A DNA stretch of 64,000 bases from Kitasatospora herbaricolor (GCF_030813695.1 NZ_JAUSVA010000002.1:2356001-2420000), one strand, 5' to 3'. Shown: positions 42,563 through 51,833, counted from the stretch's first letter. The notes: a model not told the origin generated them from the letters alone. A program made the numbers and translations.

Positions 42563-43717
42563 ATGGCTTCGAACCAGTTCCCCCATAATGCTGCCCGCAC
42601 CCCCGCCGGCCGGATCAGACGGTCCGCCGTGGCGGTCGTCGCCGGCCTCACCGCCGTCACCCTGCTGACCGCTTGCGGCTACGGCTCGAAGAGCACCGAC
42701 AACAAGGCGGCCGGCTCGCCGGCGGCGGCCTCCCCCTCGGGTGACGTCAAGCTGTCCACCGACACGGTCAAGATCGGCTACTTCGCCAACCTGACCCACG
42801 GCACCCCGCTGGTCGGCCTGAAGGAAGGCATCTTCCAGAAGGAGCTGGGCACCACCCAGATCAAGCCGCAGATCTTCAACGCCGGCCCGGCGGAGATCGA
42901 GGCGCTGAACGCCGGCTCGATCGACATCGGCTGGATCGGCCCCTCCCCGGCGATCAACGGCTTCACCAAGTCGGACGGCAAGTCGCTGAAGATCATCAGC
43001 GGTTCGGCCTCCGGCGGCGTCAAGCTGGTCGTCAACCCGGACAAGGTCACCTCGCTGGAGGACCTCAAGGGCAAGAAGATCGCCACCCCGCAGCTGGGCA
43101 ACACCCAGGACGTGGCGCTCCTCAACTACCTGTCCACCAAGGGCTTCAAGGTCGACGCCAACACCGGCGCCGGCGACGTCTCGGTCGTCCGCACCGACAA
43201 CAAGGTCACCCCGGACGCCTACAAGTCCGGTGCGATCGACGGTGCCTGGGTGCCCGAGCCGACCGCCTCCAAGCTGGTCACCCTCGGTGCGAAGGTCCTG
43301 CTGAACGAGAAGTCGCTCTGGCCGGACAACAAGTTCGTGATCACCAACATCATCGTGTCCCAGAAGTTCCTCAAGGAGCACCCGGACGTGGTGGAGGCCG
43401 TGCTGCGCGGCTCGGTGAACACCAACGCCTTCATCAAGGCCAACCCGGACAAGGCCAAGGCCTCCGCCAACGCGGCCATCAAGGAGGCCGCGGGCAACGC
43501 GCTGGAGCCCGCCGTGCTCGACCCGGCCTGGCAGGACATCGACTTCCTGGACGACCCGCTGGCCGGGACCCTGCAGTCGGAGGCCGACCACGCGGTGACC
43601 GCGGGTCTGCTCAAGAAGCCCGACCTGAACGGGATCTACGACCTGACCCTGCTCAACAAGGTGCTCAAGGCCGCCGGTCAGAGCGCCGTGGCGGACGCCG
43701 GGCTCGGCACCAAGTAG
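42563..43717 (+). CDS. ssuA: ABC sulfonate/taurine-type substrate-binding lipoprotein
   Basis: A 384-residue binding protein of the NitT/TauT family. The lipoprotein signal ends in LTAC (Cys ~38). The mature part has VKIGYFANLTHGTPLVGLKEG, EIEALNAGSIDIGWIGPSPAINGF and ATPQLGNTQDVALLNYL, typical of aliphatic-sulfonate binding proteins. Location directly behind cysHCDN and before matching ATPase and permease genes supports uptake of organic sulfonates or a related sulfur source. The exact ligand is not known; sulfate import itself is not encoded here. Confidence 0.87.
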   Translation: MASNQFPHNAARTPAGRIRRSAVAVVAGLTAVTLLTACGYGSKSTDNKAAGSPAAASPSGDVKLSTDTVKIGYFANLTHGTPLVGLKEGIFQKELGTTQIKPQIFNAGPAEIEALNAGSIDIGWIGPSPAINGFTKSDGKSLKIISGSASGGVKLVVNPDKVTSLEDLKGKKIATPQLGNTQDVALLNYLSTKGFKVDANTGAGDVSVVRTDNKVTPDAYKSGAIDGAWVPEPTASKLVTLGAKVLLNEKSLWPDNKFVITNIIVSQKFLKEHPDVVEAVLRGSVNTNAFIKANPDKAKASANAAIKEAAGNALEPAVLDPAWQDIDFLDDPLAGTLQSEADHAVTAGLLKKPDLNGIYDLTLLNKVLKAAGQSAVADAGLGTK

Positions 43718-43724
43718 CCGGTAC

Positions 43725-43753
43725 GCCGCGGCCGGCCCGGCGCCGGCCGCGGC
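43725..43753 (+). promoter_or_regulatory. Intercistronic hairpin after ssuA
   Basis: An 11-bp perfect stem built on CCGCGGCCGG (43726-43735) and CCGGCCGCGG (43743-43752). It sits just past the binding-protein stop, as in the sugar importer operon at 26334-26358. Confidence 0.6.
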
Positions 43754-43893
43754 ACCCCGCAGCGCGACCCGCACAAGCTCCGCGGTCCGGAACCCCGCCC
43801 ACCCGGTCGATGCCCAGTCACAGGGCCGGGCGGGGCCGGACCCCGGCTCCCACTTCGCCAGTCCGCCAGTCCACTCATGCAGGAGGTGCCCGG

Positions 43894-44697
43894 ATGAGCC
43901 CGGCACTGACCACCTCGGAAGACGCCCCCGGCGCCGGGGTCCTGGACGGCTCCCCCGCCGTCCGGATCTCGCACGTCCACAAGTCCTTCGGCCGCCCCGG
44001 CGCCGCGACCCACGTGCTGGACGACATCACCCTCGACGTCGCCCCCGGCGAGTTCGTCACGCTGCTCGGCGCCTCGGGCTGCGGCAAGTCCACCCTGCTC
44101 AACCTGGTCGCCGGCCTCGACAAGCCCTCCTCGGGCACCATCGAGGTCCCCGGCGGGCGCCCCTCGCTGATGTTCCAGGAGCACGCGCTGTTCCCCTGGC
44201 TCACGGCCGGCAAGAACATCGAACTCGCGCTGCGGCTCAACGGCGTGGCCCGCCCCGAGCGCCGCCCCGAGGCCGAGCGGCTGCTGGAGCTGGTCCGGCT
44301 CAAGGGCTCCTACGGAAAGCGCGTGCACGAGCTCTCCGGCGGCATGCGCCAGCGCGTCGCGATGGCCCGCGCGCTCGCCCAGGGCAGCTCGGTGCTGCTG
44401 ATGGACGAGCCGTTCGCCGCCCTGGACGCGATCACCCGGGACGTCCTGCACGACGAGATCACCCGGATCTGGGCCGAGCAGAAGCTCACCGTCCTGTTCG
44501 TCACCCACAACGTGCGCGAGGCCGTCCGGCTGGCCCAGCGCGTGGTGCTGCTCTCCTCCCGCCCCGGCCGGGTCGCCCGTGAGTGGCGGATCGACCTGCC
44601 GCAGCCGCGCCGCATCGAGTCCGCCGGCGTCGCGGACCTGTCCATCGAGATCACCGAAGAACTGCGTGGGGAGATCCGCCGCCATGGCCAGCACTGA
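43894..44697 (+). CDS. ssuB: ABC transporter ATP-binding protein (sulfonate type)
   Basis: This 267-residue ATPase has Walker A GASGCGKST, Q-loop FQEHALFPW, signature LSGGMRQR, Walker B VLLMDEPFAALD and the switch His in VTHNVREA. The NitT/TauT subfamily fits the flanking genes. ATG 43894 has a perfect AGGAGGTG. It overlaps the permease gene by 14 bp. Confidence 0.92.
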   Translation: MSPALTTSEDAPGAGVLDGSPAVRISHVHKSFGRPGAATHVLDDITLDVAPGEFVTLLGASGCGKSTLLNLVAGLDKPSSGTIEVPGGRPSLMFQEHALFPWLTAGKNIELALRLNGVARPERRPEAERLLELVRLKGSYGKRVHELSGGMRQRVAMARALAQGSSVLLMDEPFAALDAITRDVLHDEITRIWAEQKLTVLFVTHNVREAVRLAQRVVLLSSRPGRVAREWRIDLPQPRRIESAGVADLSIEITEELRGEIRRHGQH

Positions 44698-45586
44698 CAC
44701 CGCCCCCGGCATCGTCAAGGACCAGGCGCCGGACTCCGCCAGCGTCGAGGCCGGCCTCGACGCCCTGGAGACCGTCGCCGCCCCCGGCCAGTCCTTCGCC
44801 CAGACGCTGCGGCAGAAGGCCCTCCCGCCGCTGCTCGGCGTGCTCCTGGTGCTCGCCCTCTGGCAGGGCGCGTACAGCCTGGAGCTGACCAGCTCCTACA
44901 AGCTCCCGAGCCCGGCCGACGTCTGGGCCGCCGCCGAGGACCTCTGGAGCGCCGGCACCCTCTTCGAGATCATCTGGACCAGCGTCTGGCGGGGCCTGTC
45001 CGGCTTCGTCATCGCCGTCGTCATCGGCACCCCGATCGGCCTGCTGGTCGCCCAGGTCAAGCCGGTCCGGGCGGCCGTCGGCCCGATCCTGTCCGGCCTG
45101 CAGTCGCTGCCGTCCGTCGCATGGGTGCCCGCCGCGGTGATCTGGCTCGGCATCAACAACCAGATGATGTACGCCGTCATCCTGCTGGGCGCCGTCCCGT
45201 CCATCGCCAACGGCCTGGTGGCCGGCATCGACCAGGTGCCGCCGCTGTTCCTGCGGGCCGGCCGCACCCTCGGCGCCAGCGGCCTCAGCAACGCCCGGCA
45301 CGTGCTGCTCCCCGGCGCGCTCCCCGGCTACCTGGCCGGCCTCAAGCAGGGCTGGGCCTTCTCCTGGCGCTCGCTGATGGCCGCCGAGCTGGTCGCCAGC
45401 TCGCCCGACCTCGGGCAGGGCCTCGGCCGCTACCTGGAGAACCAGCGCGAGTTCTCCGAGATGGCCGGTGTGCTGCTCGGCATCATCCTGATCCTGTTCG
45501 TCGGCATCGCCATCGAGCTGCTCGTGTTCGCCCCGATCGAGCGCCGGGTGCTGCGCAACCGCGGCCTGCTGGCCGCCGCCCGGTAA
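44684..45586 (+). CDS. ssuC: ABC transporter permease (sulfonate type)
   Basis: A 300-residue permease with about six helices and the EAA-type loop LRAGRTLGASGLSNARHVLLPGALPG. The hydrophilic N-terminus of ~45 residues is longer than usual. ATG 44684 lies inside the 3' end of ssuB, with GGGGAGA upstream. It completes the importer with SsuA and SsuB. Confidence 0.9.
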   Translation: MASTDTAPGIVKDQAPDSASVEAGLDALETVAAPGQSFAQTLRQKALPPLLGVLLVLALWQGAYSLELTSSYKLPSPADVWAAAEDLWSAGTLFEIIWTSVWRGLSGFVIAVVIGTPIGLLVAQVKPVRAAVGPILSGLQSLPSVAWVPAAVIWLGINNQMMYAVILLGAVPSIANGLVAGIDQVPPLFLRAGRTLGASGLSNARHVLLPGALPGYLAGLKQGWAFSWRSLMAAELVASSPDLGQGLGRYLENQREFSEMAGVLLGIILILFVGIAIELLVFAPIERRVLRNRGLLAAAR

Positions 45587-45596
45587 GGTCGGATCC

Positions 45597-46388
45597 ATGG
45601 TCTCCGGCCGGCTGCCCGCTGCTCCGCCAGCGGGCAGCCCTGCCCTCCTGCTGATCGCCCACGGCAGCCGGGACGCCAGGCACGCCGCCACAGTGGAGGC
45701 CCTGGTCCGGCGGATCCGCGCGCTGCGCCCCGCCCTGGACGTCGCCACCGCCTACCTGGAGTTCTGCGCACCGCGCCTCCCCCAGGTCACCGAGCGGCTG
45801 GCCGGCGCCCCGGCCGTGGCCGTACCGCTGCTGCTCAACCGGGCCTACCACGCCAAGACGGACATCCCGGCCGCGCTGCGGGCGTCCGGCGCCGACCTCC
45901 CGCTCGCGGACGTCCTCGGCCCGTCCCCACGGCTGCTCGCCGCCCTGGAACGCCGGCTCGCCGAGGCCGGGCTGGACGTGGCCTCGGACGCCGTCCGGGC
46001 CCGCACCGGCATCGTGCTGGCCGCGGCCGGCTCCTCCGACCCGGCCGCCGGCCGGGTCACCCGGGCCCTGGCCGCCGAATGGCGCCGCACCCGGGGCTGG
46101 GCCGGGGTGGAGGTCGCGTACGCGGCCACGGCCGCCACCGGCCACCGGGTGCCCGGGGCCGTCGCCTCGCTGCGCGAAGCCGGCGCCGAGCGGGTCGCGG
46201 TCGCCCCGTACCTGCTCGCCCCAGGGCTGCTTCCGGACCGCATCGCGGCGGCCGCCGGGGACGCGGACCTCGTCGCCGATGTGCTCGGCGACGCGCCGGA
46301 GATCGCCCGGCTGCTGCTGGACCGGTACGACGAGGCCCGGACCGGTGCCCGCGGCGGCGTCGGACAGGGCCTTCGCCGGGGGGCCTGA
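45597..46388 (+). CDS. Sirohydrochlorin chelatase (CbiX/SirB-like)
   Basis: A 263-residue two-repeat chelatase. The first half has the active-site AHGSRDARH and PLLLNRAYHAKTDIP; the second half (VAPYLLAPGLLPDRI) is degenerate, as is usual in this family. It would insert Fe(II) into sirohydrochlorin to make siroheme, the cofactor of SirA at the start of the locus, which explains its place 10 bp behind the importer. A cobalt role for cobalamin synthesis is possible by homology but less likely here. Confidence 0.87.
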   Translation: MVSGRLPAAPPAGSPALLLIAHGSRDARHAATVEALVRRIRALRPALDVATAYLEFCAPRLPQVTERLAGAPAVAVPLLLNRAYHAKTDIPAALRASGADLPLADVLGPSPRLLAALERRLAEAGLDVASDAVRARTGIVLAAAGSSDPAAGRVTRALAAEWRRTRGWAGVEVAYAATAATGHRVPGAVASLREAGAERVAVAPYLLAPGLLPDRIAAAAGDADLVADVLGDAPEIARLLLDRYDEARTGARGGVGQGLRRGA

Positions 46389-46448
46389 GCACCGCGGCGC
46401 ACAGGCCGGGACGTGCGGACCGGTCGTCGTGCATCGACGCCCCGACCC

Positions 46449-47315
46449 TCACCCCTCGGCCAGCAGCCGGGCGAGCGGCGTGCGCGCCAGTACCAGCGCC
46501 CCCGCCAGGATCGCCAGCGCACCGGCGATCTCCGGCAGCAGCCACCACCCGGTCCGCACCGTCTCCTCGTACAGGGTGACCCCGAGCGCCAGGCTCACCA
46601 GCGCGTCGGTGAGCGTCAACGCCGGCTGCGAGGCCACCAGCGGGCCGGACTGCATCGCGTTCTCCAGCAGGAACACCGCGCCGGCGCCCGCCAGCGCGAA
46701 GCCGTAGGTCTGCCAGGCCCCGAAGAACCCGGCGATCCCCTCGCTCTGCCAGGCGTGCGTGGCGGCCTTCATCAGCGCCGCCGTCAGCGCGTTCCCGATC
46801 GCCGCGCCCGCCGCCAGCGAGGCCGCCCGCAGCCGCCCGGGCGGGTGCCGCCGGGCCACGACCACCAGCAGCGCCACCGCCCCCACGCAGCAGCCGGTGG
46901 CCACCGCCCAGCGCCCGCCCGGCGGATGCGTGATGCCGCCCTGCGGGTCGGCGGCGGCCAGTGCCACCCCGAGGCCGCCCACCACCGCCAACACCGCCAG
47001 CCAGCTGTCCCGGGTCAGCCGCCGCCCGAGCACGAAGCCGGCGATCAGCATCGCCATCGGCAGCTCCAGCACGAACAACGGCTGCACCAGGGAGAGCGCG
47101 CCCTCGGACAGCGCCAGCGCCTGGAAGCAGGCGGCCAGCACGATCGCCCCGAACCCGGCCAGCCACACCGGCCGGTGCAGCAGTTCGACGATCAGCCGCA
47201 GCCGGAACCCGGCGGAGAGCGGCACCGTGCCGGCCGCCTTGCGCTGCAGCACGGTGGCCGTCGCGTTGCTGGCGGCGCCGAGCAGGGCGAACAGCACGGC
47301 CCACACGCTCTGCAC
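46449..47315 (-). CDS. EamA/DMT-family transporter
   Basis: A 288-residue protein with about ten helices (e.g. VWAVLFALLGAASNATATVLQ, WLAGFGAIVLAACFQALAL, GALAILAGALVLA) in the drug/metabolite transporter superfamily. The start is GTG 47315, six bases after GGAG; a longer frame to 47414 would add a Gly/Arg-rich stretch without a ribosome site. The substrate is unknown. It is convergent with the chelatase gene. Confidence 0.8.
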   Translation of the reverse strand: MQSVWAVLFALLGAASNATATVLQRKAAGTVPLSAGFRLRLIVELLHRPVWLAGFGAIVLAACFQALALSEGALSLVQPLFVLELPMAMLIAGFVLGRRLTRDSWLAVLAVVGGLGVALAAADPQGGITHPPGGRWAVATGCCVGAVALLVVVARRHPPGRLRAASLAAGAAIGNALTAALMKAATHAWQSEGIAGFFGAWQTYGFALAGAGAVFLLENAMQSGPLVASQPALTLTDALVSLALGVTLYEETVRTGWWLLPEIAGALAILAGALVLARTPLARLLAEG

Positions 47316-47454
47316 AGACCACTCCGCTCCGCCGGCCTCCCGCACCTGCCGGTCAGCCTGCCATCCGGGCCGGCCCGCGCGGCCGCCGTCCGGGCCGGTG
47401 CCCCCGACCGTCACCCGGGCGGCGGTACCGGGGGCCGGCCCGGGCGACGGGCGG

Positions 47455-48501
47455 TCAGATCCGCCGCAGCGTGAAGCTGTCGCTCAGGGTGCCCGCGAAG
47501 AGCAGGTCCATCCGGCCGGAGAGCTGGTAGAAGCCGCCGTCCGGGCCGGCCGTCACGGCGGTCGGCGCCGGGTCCGCCGACGGGTGGACGGCGACCGCCC
47601 GGGCGGTCCGCCAGCCGTCGGCGGACCGCAGCTCCAGCTGGGCGTCCCGGCCCGGTGCGCCCAGGCCGTTGGTGACGCCCAGTACGGCGCCGCCTCGGCC
47701 GGCCAGCAGGCCGTCGAGCCCGGCCAGTGCCCCGGGCGCCCCCGCCGCCCCGGTCAGCCGGACCTGCCGCAGCTGCGCCGGACGGCCGACCGGGACCCGC
47801 CACAGCGTGCCGTCGTCGTACTTGCCGAGCAGCAGCGCGCCGTCCTGGTAGACGATGCCGTTCAGCCCGTACCCGTCGGGCGCCGCCCGCAGCCGCTCGT
47901 CCCGCAGCAGGACGGAGGCCCGGCCGTCCACCCCGACCCGGTACACGATCGGCGCGCGGGAGTCGGTGACGTACGCGGTGCCGTCCGGGCCGAAGGCGAT
48001 GTCGTTGGCGAAGTGCGGACCGCCGTCGCCGGCCACCGCGGCGAGGTCCGCGTAGAAGATCCGACGGCCGGTCTCCAGGTCGTACGCGCCGATCCCGGCC
48101 AGCCGGCCGGTGGTGGCGGCGGAACTGCGCAGGCCGACCCCGTTGTCGCCGTTGGCGAGCAGGACCCGGCCCCGGGCGGCGTCCGCGTGCAGGCCGATCA
48201 CCGACACGATCGTCCCCGGGTCGTCGACCAGGGTCCGGACGCTCCCGTCGGGCCGGACGGCGGAGACAGTACCGTGGCGCAGGGAACCGACCAGGAACCG
48301 GCGGTGCGCCTGGTCCCAGGTCGCGCCCTCGGGGTGCAGGGACGGGGCGTGACCGTCGACGACGGCCGGGTGGCGGCTCGCGCCGTGCTGGACGCCGGAC
48401 GCCTTCGCGGCGGTCGCCGCGTCCGCGGCCGGGGCCGCGGCCGCGGTGAGCAGGGCGGTGGTGGCGACGGCCACCAGGACGCGGCGGAACTGACGCCTCA
48501 T
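47455..48501 (-). CDS. Secreted SMP-30/gluconolactonase-like beta-propeller
   Basis: A 348-residue exported protein. The Sec signal MRRQFRRVLVAVATTALLTA ends in an AADA-type site. The rest forms a six-bladed propeller (LHPEGATWDQAHRRFLVGSL, FANDIAFGPDGTAYVTDS, GLNGIVYQDGALLLGKYDDG) of the SMP-30/LRE type. Metal-binding Glu/Asn/Asp positions seem present, but an enzymatic role is uncertain. ATG 48501 has AGGGAG upstream; the frame extends 54 codons further without any site. It is divergent from an MmyB-type regulator that may control it. Confidence 0.82.
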   Translation of the reverse strand: MRRQFRRVLVAVATTALLTAAAAPAADAATAAKASGVQHGASRHPAVVDGHAPSLHPEGATWDQAHRRFLVGSLRHGTVSAVRPDGSVRTLVDDPGTIVSVIGLHADAARGRVLLANGDNGVGLRSSAATTGRLAGIGAYDLETGRRIFYADLAAVAGDGGPHFANDIAFGPDGTAYVTDSRAPIVYRVGVDGRASVLLRDERLRAAPDGYGLNGIVYQDGALLLGKYDDGTLWRVPVGRPAQLRQVRLTGAAGAPGALAGLDGLLAGRGGAVLGVTNGLGAPGRDAQLELRSADGWRTARAVAVHPSADPAPTAVTAGPDGGFYQLSGRMDLLFAGTLSDSFTLRRI

Positions 48502-48587
48502 CGGGTACTCCCTCTGGTACGGGTCATCAACGTGCTGACGTGGCAAGCCTCGTGGCAGCCGCGGCGGCCCGGCAGTGCGTGGCGATA

Positions 48588-48606
48588 CTGGTAGTACGGC
48601 TACCAG
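48588..48606. promoter_or_regulatory. Operator palindrome of the MmyB-type regulator
   Basis: CTGGTAG-TACGG-CTACCAG is perfectly symmetric and overlaps a GATACT -10-like box (48584-48589) between the divergent propeller and regulator genes. It is a likely autoregulatory site. Confidence 0.65.
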
Positions 48607-48629
48607 GGACGGGAAGACGGGGGCGGACC

Positions 48630-49553
48630 ATGAAGACGGCCGGAACAGCACGGCGGACGGCACTGTCGAACTTCCTGCGCAGCCGGCGGGCCCGGCTGAC
48701 GCCCGAGGACGTGGGCATGGCGCCGGGCCTGCGCCGCCGTACCCCGGGGCTGCGGCGGGAGGAGCTGGCGGTGCTCGCCGGCGTCGGGGTGACCTGGTAC
48801 ACCTGGCTGGAGCAGGGGCGCGCCATCAACCCCTCCCCCGAGGTGCTGGCGAGCCTGGCCCGCACCCTGCGCCTCGACCAGGCCGAGACGGAGTACCTGT
48901 TCCGGCTGGCGGGCAGTCACGCGCTGCCGGCCGAGGGCCCGGTGCCCGAGCGGGTTCCCGGCGCCCTGCTGCGCCTGCTGGAGGCGCAGTCGCCGTCCCC
49001 CGCCTTCCTGATCGACGCCGACTGGGACGTCCGTGCCTGGAACCCGCAGGCTGACGCGCTGTTCGAGTTCTCCCGGTGGCCGGCCGGGGAGTGCAATCTC
49101 GGCTGGGTGGTGTTCGCCGACCACGCGCACCGGGCGCGGACGGTCGACTGGGAGCGCCATGCCCGGCGGATCCTGGCGCAGCTGCGGGCCGCCTACGGCG
49201 AGCGGGGCGGCGACGGCTCGCCCGGGGCGCGGCGGCTGGCGGCGCTGATCGCACGGTTGCGGGCCGGGTTCCCGGAGGCGGACCGCTGGCTGGACGAGCA
49301 CCAGGTGCAGGAGCGCTCGGGCACCGAGAAGGACCTGCGGCACGAGGTGCTGGGCCTGCTGCGGATCGACCAGGTGGTACTGCGGGCGCAGGGCGAGCCG
49401 CAGCTGGAGCTGGTGGTGTTGGCACCGCGGGACGAGGAGACGGCGGAGCGGCTGCGGCGGCTGGCGCCGGGCGGCCGGCGGCGGCCGGACCGGGGATCGG
49501 CGACGGGCCCGGAGCCGGGCGCCGGGCCGACGCCGGAGCGGGCGCAGGCCTGA
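48630..49553 (+). CDS. XRE-type regulator with MmyB-like ligand domain
   Basis: A 307-residue regulator. The helix-turn-helix (GLRREELAVLAGVGVTWYTWLEQGR, residues ~36-60) is followed by an MmyB-like PAS-type domain (FLIDADWDVRAWNPQADALF … LGLLRIDQVVLRAQGEPQLELVVL), which in homologues may bind lipids. Such genes are usually divergent from the gene they control, here the propeller protein. ATG 48630 follows GGGGGCGGA. The C-terminus is a Pro/Arg-rich tail. Confidence 0.9.
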   Translation: MKTAGTARRTALSNFLRSRRARLTPEDVGMAPGLRRRTPGLRREELAVLAGVGVTWYTWLEQGRAINPSPEVLASLARTLRLDQAETEYLFRLAGSHALPAEGPVPERVPGALLRLLEAQSPSPAFLIDADWDVRAWNPQADALFEFSRWPAGECNLGWVVFADHAHRARTVDWERHARRILAQLRAAYGERGGDGSPGARRLAALIARLRAGFPEADRWLDEHQVQERSGTEKDLRHEVLGLLRIDQVVLRAQGEPQLELVVLAPRDEETAERLRRLAPGGRRRPDRGSATGPEPGAGPTPERAQA

Positions 49554-49597
49554 GGGTCACCGCCGGGCACGCCCCGGCCCGCCGGGGTCGCGGAACG

Positions 49598-49634
49598 CCG
49601 AAGCGGGCACCCCCGGAGGAGGTGCCCGCTTCGG
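49598..49634. terminator. Bidirectional terminator hairpin
   Basis: CCGAAGCGGGCACC (49598-49611) pairs with GGTGCCCGCTTCGG (49621-49634), loop 9 nt, between the convergent regulator and helicase genes. Confidence 0.75.
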
Positions 49635-49664
49635 ATGCCCGCCGGACGGGCCGGGGGCGGTGCG

Positions 49665-51395
49665 TCAGTTGGCCTGGCGGCGCTGGCGGCCGGTGCCGTA
49701 GTTGCCGCCGCTCTTGGAGCCGGAGCCGGGCTTGGAGCCACTGCTCGCCTTGCCGGAGAAGCCGGCCGCGGTGTGGGTGGCGCCGCCGGTGGCGCCCATC
49801 CGCTGCTTGGGACGGCGACGGCGGGCGTTGCCGTTGATGTCGACGTCGGTCGGCAGCGAGGAGCGCGGGCCGGAGGTGCGGCGGCGCGGGGCGCTGGTGG
49901 TGCTCGCCGCCGGGGCCTGGCTGATCGGCACGGCCAGCGTGACCGCGACGCCGGACGGCGTCCGGGCGCCGGTGATCCGGGCCAGCTCGGCGTCGCCGGG
50001 GCGGACCTTGGTGGTGGTCGGGCGGATGCCGGCGGTGGTCATCAGCCGGGTGACCTCGCGGCGCTGCTCGGGCAGCACCAGGGTGACGACCGTGCCGGAC
50101 TCGCCGGCCCGGGCGGTGCGGCCGCCGCGGTGCAGGTAGTCCTTGTGGTCGATCGGCGGGTCCACGTTGACGACCAGGTCGAGGCCGTCGATGTGGATGC
50201 CGCGGGCGGCGACGTTGGTGGCGATCAGCGCGGACACGTGGCCCTCGCGGAACTGGTCCAGGGTGCGGTTGCGCTGGGGCTGGGACTTGCCGCCGTGCAG
50301 GGCGGCGGCCTTCACACCGGTGGCCAGCAGCTGCTTGGCGAGGCGGTCGGCGCCGTGCTTGGTGTGCACGAACATGATCACCCGGCCCTCGCGGGAGGCG
50401 ATGTGCGCGGTGGCCGAGGCCTTGTCGGCGGTGTCGATCTGCAGGACGTGGTGGTCCATGGTGGTCACCGCGCCGGCCGACGGGTCGACGGAGTGCGTCA
50501 CCGGGTCGGTCAGGAAGCGGCGGACCAGGCGGTCCACGTTGCGGTCCAGGGTGGCGGAGAACAGCATCCGCTGCCCGCCCTCGGCGACCTGCTCCAGCAG
50601 CTTGGTGACCTGCGGCAGGAAGCCCATGTCGGCCATCTGGTCGGCCTCGTCCAGGACGGTGATGGCGACCTCGTCCAGCCGGACGTCCTGCCGGTTGATC
50701 AGGTCGTCGAGCCGGCCGGGGGTGGCGACCAGGACCTCGGCGCCGCGGCGCAGCGCGTTGGCCTGCCGGGTGATCGACATGCCGCCGACCACGGTGGCGA
50801 TCCGCAGGTTCACGGCGGTCGCGTACGGGGTGAGGGCGTCGGTGACCTGCTGCGCGAGCTCGCGGGTCGGCACCAGCACCAGGGCCAGCGGGCGGCGCGC
50901 GTCGGCGCGCTTGCCGGCGGTGCGGGCGAGGATCGAGAGGCCGAAGGCCAGCGTCTTGCCGGAGCCGGTGCGGCCGCGGCCCAGCACGTCGCGGCCGGCG
51001 ATCGCGTCCGGCAGGGTGGCGGACTGGATCGGGAAGGGCTCGGTGACGCCTTCGCGGGTCAGTGCCGAGAGCAGGCCCTTGGGCATCTCCAGCTCGGCGA
51101 AGGTCGCGGCCGGCGGGCGGGCCGGGGTGCCCTCGGGGATGGCGAAGTCGGCGGGCGCCTCGACGGCGCGCTCGCGGGGGGCGGCGCCGCGGCCGCGGCC
51201 CCGGCCACCGGTGGCGCCGGCGCTGCGCAGGCCGCCGGTGCTGGTGCCGCTGCGGCGCTGGGCGTCGCTGAAGCCGCCGCTGCTGCTGGCGTTGCCGCCG
51301 GTGCGGGGGCGGCCGCGGCCGGTCTGGCCCGCCGCGGCGCCCTGGGTGCGGCCGCCGGTGCTGCGGTTGCGCTGCGGGCGTGACTGATCGGTCAT
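49665..51395 (-). CDS. DEAD-box ATP-dependent RNA helicase
   Basis: A 576-residue helicase. An Arg/Gly/Ser-rich disordered N-terminus (~100 residues) precedes the core: Q motif MPKGLLSALTREGVTEPFPIQ, motif I GRTGSGKT, motif II DEAD, motif III FSAT, motif VI HRGGRTARAG. A basic tail ends in GGNYGTGRQRRQAN. It unwinds structured RNA, often in ribosome assembly or cold adaptation, which fits the cold-shock gene just upstream on the same strand. ATG 51395 has AGGACGGA upstream. The 234-bp gap to cspA holds two hairpin elements. Confidence 0.92.
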   Translation of the reverse strand: MTDQSRPQRNRSTGGRTQGAAAGQTGRGRPRTGGNASSSGGFSDAQRRSGTSTGGLRSAGATGGRGRGRGAAPRERAVEAPADFAIPEGTPARPPAATFAELEMPKGLLSALTREGVTEPFPIQSATLPDAIAGRDVLGRGRTGSGKTLAFGLSILARTAGKRADARRPLALVLVPTRELAQQVTDALTPYATAVNLRIATVVGGMSITRQANALRRGAEVLVATPGRLDDLINRQDVRLDEVAITVLDEADQMADMGFLPQVTKLLEQVAEGGQRMLFSATLDRNVDRLVRRFLTDPVTHSVDPSAGAVTTMDHHVLQIDTADKASATAHIASREGRVIMFVHTKHGADRLAKQLLATGVKAAALHGGKSQPQRNRTLDQFREGHVSALIATNVAARGIHIDGLDLVVNVDPPIDHKDYLHRGGRTARAGESGTVVTLVLPEQRREVTRLMTTAGIRPTTTKVRPGDAELARITGARTPSGVAVTLAVPISQAPAASTTSAPRRRTSGPRSSLPTDVDINGNARRRRPKQRMGATGGATHTAAGFSGKASSGSKPGSGSKSGGNYGTGRQRRQAN

Positions 51396-51422
51396 GTGGT
51401 GATTTTCCGTCCTGATACGGCC

Positions 51423-51519
51423 GACGGCCACGGCTGTGCCGTGCTGGCGGACCTTGGGGGTACCCCCGGCGGTGGCTGGGGGTAGGCCCCCAGCGGGGAG
51501 CTGGGGAAGGTCGGCCGTC
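51423..51519. repeat. Nested palindromic intergenic element
   Basis: Nested inverted repeats: GACGGCC/GGCCGTC at the edges, GACCTT (51450-51455)/AAGGTC (51507-51512), the self-complementary GGGGGTACCCCC (51456-51467) and GCTGGGGG-TAGG-CCCCCAGC (51475-51494). Elements of the GGGGGTACCCCC…GCTGGGGG type are frequent between genes in streptomycetes. It lies in the 5' leader region of the helicase gene. Confidence 0.7.
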
Positions 51520-51565
51520 AGGAGAGGAATGAACCACTGCCGCCCCGGCCGTTCGGCGGCATGCA

Positions 51566-51597
51566 CGAGGGCCCGCACCGTGCGGTACGGGCCCTCG
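51566..51597 (-). terminator. Hairpin after cspA
   Basis: CGAGGGCCCG (51566-51575) pairs perfectly with CGGGCCCTCG (51588-51597). It lies 33 bp past the cspA stop and ends or dampens its transcript before the helicase gene. Confidence 0.65.
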
Positions 51598-51629
51598 CTT
51601 CGCGACGTGAGTCAGCTGGGAAGCTGGAC

Positions 51630-51833
51630 TCAGATGACGCGGATGTTCTCGGCCTGCGGGCCCTTCTGGCCCTGGGTGACGTCGAACTCGACCTTCTGGC
51701 CCTCGACCAGCTCACGGAAACCGTTCGCCTGGATGTTCGAGTAGTGGGCGAACACGTCAGCGCCGCCACCGTCCTGCTCGATGAAGCCGAAGCCCTTTTC
51801 GCTGTTGAACCACTTCACGGTGCCGGTAGCCAT
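51630..51833 (-). CDS. Cold-shock protein
   Basis: A 67-residue single-stranded nucleic acid-binding protein of the CspA family. RNP1 (KGFGFI) and RNP2 (DVFAHY) are intact, and the length is typical. ATG 51833 is preceded by GAGGAGACGG. Its leader is long and contains a hairpin with a T-rich 3' flank. Works as an RNA chaperone; the neighbouring DEAD-box helicase supports a joint role in handling RNA structure. Confidence 0.96.
   Translation of the reverse strand: MATGTVKWFNSEKGFGFIEQDGGGADVFAHYSNIQANGFRELVEGQKVEFDVTQGQKGPQAENIRVI

Noticed and set aside
42384..42668. Cys-rich plus-strand frame overlapping the ssuA start
   Set aside because: No ribosome site, Ser/Arg-rich composition and a long overlap with ssuA in another frame; the mini-ORF at 42295 is a better candidate.
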